Of a stretch of DNA of 64,000 nt, positions 61,341 to 64,000 are shown in pieces. This DNA comes from JBFHIZ01 sp041596215. Its GTDB lineage: Bacteria > Bacillota > Clostridia > Lachnospirales > Lachnospiraceae. The DNA is taken from contig JBFHIZ010000002.1 of assembly GCA_041596215.1 (NCBI GenBank), positions 82,175 to 146,174 on the forward strand, given 5' to 3'. Position 1 is the first letter of the stretch; every line of letters starts with the position of its first letter. The notes beneath the pieces were generated by a model. That model ran no database searches, was not told where the DNA came from, and saw only the letters and a list, made by a program, of their open reading frames with translations. The translations under genes were made by a program, and so were the position numbers.

Positions 61341-62774
61341 TTACAAACGATTTAATAATCGTATATAAAATTCTACTGTTTGAAATAAAGTTTCAACCGG
61401 TATTCGTTCATTATGTCCATGAATCATTGCGCGTTCTTCCTTTGAAAGTCGCATTGCTGAAAAACGGTATACATGATCTGTAATATTGCAATAATGTCTC
61501 GAATCACTACATGCCATCATTAAATATGGCGATACGATTACTTCTGGCCAACTTTCTAATACAACTTCTTCTAACATATGATATGCTTCACAAGTAGTAT
61601 CTGAATAAATAGAAGGATTCATTCCATTTACCACTTTAATATCCATTTCTTTATCCTTTGTCACCTGACGCAAATAGGATATTGCGGATTCTATGGTATC
61701 ATTTCCTAACAATCTCATATTTGCTCCAAAAGATGCTTCTGATGGAAGTACATTATATGCTTTGCTGCCTTTCATTCTCGTTATCGCACAAGTAGAACGT
61801 AGCATCGCATTTAGTTCCCCTCCAGATATTTTACAATAAAAACTAAAGAGTGGTTTAAAACACCATAGATTGGCAAATATCAATCGATAGGCAAATGTGG
61901 AGTGTCTTGCCAACTGATCAAACATTTCTAATACTGGTTTGGTATACTGTGCTTGAAATGGCTTTTTTTCAATGTTAACAACTGCTTTTGATAAACGTCC
62001 TAATATAGTATGCACTGGAGGCGTAGATGCATGACCTCCCTTGCTTTTTAATGAGAATTCTAAGTTTACGCTCCCTTTTTCTCCCACACCAATTAATGCG
62101 CTTTCCTTCTGTACTCCTGGAAATACATTGGACACAATAGCTCCACCCTCATCTAAAACAAAATTTGGTTTAACACCTTTTTCTTTTAAATATGCAACAA
62201 TATCCGCACAGGTATCCCCATCAATTTCCTCTTCACCTGAAAAAGAAAAATATATATCATTTTGTGGTTGAAAGTTTTCTGTTATTAACTGTTCTGCGGC
62301 TTCTAAAAGTCCACAAAGCGTTCCTTTCGTATCTAAAGTCCCTCTACCCCAAATGATACCATCTTCAAGAAAACCAGAAAAAGGTGGTCTTTCCCATGCA
62401 TTTTCATCTGCGGGTACCACGTCATAATGTGCCATGCATACCGAAGGTTTTTCACTGGATTTTCCTTTCCAATAATAAAGCAATCCATTTTTACCAATGT
62501 GTTCTAATTTACATGTTTTATGAATTTCGGGATATCTTTTCGCAAGTTCTTGCTGAAATCGATCAAATTCTTCTTGTTCAATCAATGTTTCTACTCGGTT
62601 AGAAACAGTTTTACACCGAATAAGAGATGTAAAATCATCCACAATTTTATCTTTTCGAATCACTATTTCCTTTTTCTTAATTACCGGTTTCTTATATGGA
62701 GTAAATAAAAAAGCACGAATGACAATACTTATGAAAAATAAAATAATCACTCCTAAAATTATATATCCTATCAT
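61341..62774 (-). CDS. Membrane-anchored M20 metallopeptidase (PM20D1/carboxypeptidase S-like)
   Basis: The 477-residue protein has an N-terminal helix (GYIILGVIILFFISIVIRAF) followed by the M20 domain: MAHYDVVPADENAW (metal His), WGRGTLDTKGTLCG (bridging Asp), FSGEEEIDGD (catalytic Glu). Length and motifs fit the carboxypeptidase S/PM20D1 group that cleaves N-acyl amino acids or peptides. It follows two integral membrane proteins, probably an associated transporter. Confidence 0.88.
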   Translation of the reverse strand: MIGYIILGVIILFFISIVIRAFLFTPYKKPVIKKKEIVIRKDKIVDDFTSLIRCKTVSNRVETLIEQEEFDRFQQELAKRYPEIHKTCKLEHIGKNGLLYYWKGKSSEKPSVCMAHYDVVPADENAWERPPFSGFLEDGIIWGRGTLDTKGTLCGLLEAAEQLITENFQPQNDIYFSFSGEEEIDGDTCADIVAYLKEKGVKPNFVLDEGGAIVSNVFPGVQKESALIGVGEKGSVNLEFSLKSKGGHASTPPVHTILGRLSKAVVNIEKKPFQAQYTKPVLEMFDQLARHSTFAYRLIFANLWCFKPLFSFYCKISGGELNAMLRSTCAITRMKGSKAYNVLPSEASFGANMRLLGNDTIESAISYLRQVTKDKEMDIKVVNGMNPSIYSDTTCEAYHMLEEVVLESWPEVIVSPYLMMACSDSRHYCNITDHVYRFSAMRLSKEERAMIHGHNERIPVETLFQTVEFYIRLLNRL

Positions 62775-62800
62775 ATACTACCTCTTTTTTCTTTCTTTTT

Positions 62801-63451
62801 TTACAGTTTATGTTTCTTATATAATACTCTTGCTACTAAGATTGCAATTCCTGCACCCACTGGTACTAAAATTCCAACCGAAGACGCAAGTGATGGAACA
62901 AGTAAGAAAAGCATAATCATAAATACGAGTGGTGCAACAGCAATCTTCCAATTCTTACTTATAAACACAACCGCTAATCCTCCAAATAAAGCCGGTAAAA
63001 TATTTTCAAAGGCTGGCGAAAGAGTAGGCGAATTAATAATCGGTGTTAAGAATGATAAAAACAATACCCCTAATGCAATTACTAAAGTTGTAACAATTGC
63101 ACTCACAGAAACTGCTATGGTTGAAATCACCTCTCCTTCATCCGTTCCCGCTTTCACTTCCATATTTTCCATCGCATTTAAGGCTGCTGGAACTTTTATC
63201 CCTGTTAAATTTCCAGTTACAAAAGCCATGTATGATCCACCCGTTCCAAGCATTGGCGTATATGTTAATACTTCAATTAATCCTACTGACCAAAAAATCG
63301 GTGCCACTCCAATAAATCCCTTTGCCAAATCTGTAAACTCGGGAAAAGAATTATAATATATACAAATTAATAAAGGAACCATCAATACCATTACCACTGC
63401 TGTCCATGTCCATATTTTTCCATAAACATGTGTTTTATTTTCATATGTCAT
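62801..63451 (-). CDS. Hypothetical multi-pass membrane protein next to DUF5058
   Basis: The 216-residue protein has about five helices. GTGGSYMAFVTGNLTGIKVP in the middle is a loop-like hydrophilic patch within helices, suggestive of a transporter. I do not recognise the family by name; it regularly accompanies DUF5058 in anaerobes (from memory). It is 10 bases after the DUF5058 gene and 26 bases before the M20 gene. Confidence 0.7.
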   Translation of the reverse strand: MTYENKTHVYGKIWTWTAVVMVLMVPLLICIYYNSFPEFTDLAKGFIGVAPIFWSVGLIEVLTYTPMLGTGGSYMAFVTGNLTGIKVPAALNAMENMEVKAGTDEGEVISTIAVSVSAIVTTLVIALGVLFLSFLTPIINSPTLSPAFENILPALFGGLAVVFISKNWKIAVAPLVFMIMLFLLVPSLASSVGILVPVGAGIAILVARVLYKKHKL

Positions 63452-63461
63452 CTATTTTCTC

Positions 63462-64000
63462 CTATCCTATTATTTTTGTTATAAATACAGAAAATACCAT
63501 TGCACCAACCATACTGATAGATAATGCATAAGTTTCCAATTTCTTTAGGTTATATTTTTTTATTAGTAAGCCACATACTCCCATCAACAACGCGGAAAAT
63601 AATAATACAAAAAGCGGAATAAATCCTACCAATCCTTCTCGTACATCGGCAAATACCATTCCAAGAAATGCAGAAATCATACCCAAAAACATGGCATCCA
63701 TAAAAATGGCACTCCATTTTTTATCTCTTTTTTGAATTTTGCCCATCCCATTTTGAATGCGTTTTAGTAATATGGGAACTAACATAATACTCGGCAAAAT
63801 ACCCAGTGTCATTACCCATGCAATCGTTGAATACGCCTGTGCACTTGTAATGGATTCCGATAAAGAAAGTCCCATAGCCGATGCAGTTGTCGTTGCTGCT
63901 GGTAACTCATAAGTAATTGCTCCAATAACACTTAAGCGAATCCAAGGTAATGGAATTCCTAAAAACTTAGATAAGGTTACGACACCTATCAATATCGATA
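63462..64000 (-). CDS. DUF5058-like membrane protein, 5' end missing
   Basis: The reading frame is open to the window edge, so the true N-terminus lies outside; a TTG at 63992 is not the start. GIPLPWIRLSVIGAITYELPA, an amphipathic loop between helices, and several hydrophobic helices match the DUF5058 family. With the next membrane protein it may form a two-subunit transporter feeding the M20 peptidase (inference). Confidence 0.72.
   Translation of the reverse strand, partial: SILIGVVTLSKFLGIPLPWIRLSVIGAITYELPAATTTASAMGLSLSESITSAQAYSTIAWVMTLGILPSIMLVPILLKRIQNGMGKIQKRDKKWSAIFMDAMFLGMISAFLGMVFADVREGLVGFIPLFVLLFSALLMGVCGLLIKKYNLKKLETYALSISMVGAMVFSVFITKIIG

Noticed and set aside
1..64000. CRISPR arrays, prophage, transposase or integrase genes
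   Set aside because: No regularly spaced repeats, transposase motifs or phage structural genes were seen; the window is ordinary chromosome.

Overview
The window looks like chromosome of a low-GC, anaerobic, Gram-positive Clostridia member, most likely Lachnospiraceae or a close relative. I infer this from the AT-rich composition, strong GGAGG ribosome sites, T-box and L20-leader regulation, the split purine enzymes (stand-alone AICAR formyltransferase plus PurO-like IMP cyclohydrolase), anaerobic-type hybrid cluster protein, rubredoxin, ferredoxin and FeoA/FeoA/FeoB. No phage, transposon, CRISPR array or plasmid module was seen. Most genes lie on the minus strand, so operons read from high to low coordinates.

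Layout. 1-5.9 kb: a macromolecular-synthesis operon (dgt, dnaG, rpoD, trmK, nucleoside kinase with TGS domain). 6-9 kb: alpha/beta hydrolase divergent from a condensation-like acyltransferase and a zinc-ribbon membrane protein. 9.1-10.4 kb: tRNA-Leu(AAG), tRNA-Leu(CAG), a YgjP-type metallopeptidase and tRNA-Pro(AGG). 10.3-13.5 kb: a corrinoid ABC importer behind a cobalamin riboswitch. 13.5-17 kb: pepD and a large acidic zinc-ribbon membrane protein. 17.1-21.6 kb: the infC-rpmI-rplT operon with L20 leader and attenuator, a DMT transporter, and thrS behind a T-box. 21.6-32.9 kb: MATE exporter, SEC-C and YesL-like proteins, dprA-comM, pilT with a degenerate HD-GYP protein, hemW, lepA and rpsT.

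32.9-36 kb holds tcdA and the two purine genes behind a ZTP riboswitch. 36-38.7 kb is a zinc-type ABC importer (znuA-C-B) with a Fur/Zur regulator. 38.9-44.2 kb carries a DUF134/DUF5320 pair, a TspO-like membrane protein with a promoter-proximal terminator, a DtxR/MntR-family regulator, and the feoA-feoA-feoB operon with a small Cys-rich companion gene too short for usual ORF cut-offs. 44.2-50.9 kb has a thioesterase, ferredoxin plus Hcp, a HAD phosphatase, an ars-type operon (arsR, permease, Cys-rich thioredoxin, arsC) and a ZIP transporter. 50.9-57.9 kb includes a hydrolase, a DUF4870 protein, a diguanylate cyclase, rubredoxin, and an operon joining a B12-binding protein, a MacB-like ABC exporter and MsrAB. 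The end holds a DbpA-type helicase, a chemoreceptor and an M20 peptidase next to two integral membrane proteins (one DUF5058, cut by the window edge).

Metal and cofactor homeostasis dominates the accessory genes (B12, Zn, Fe, As), and much of it is controlled by cis-acting RNA or repressor sites that can be read here. Many start codons were moved inward from the longest reading frame, because a clear ribosome site supports the inner start and the extension runs through RBS, riboswitch or attenuator sequence.
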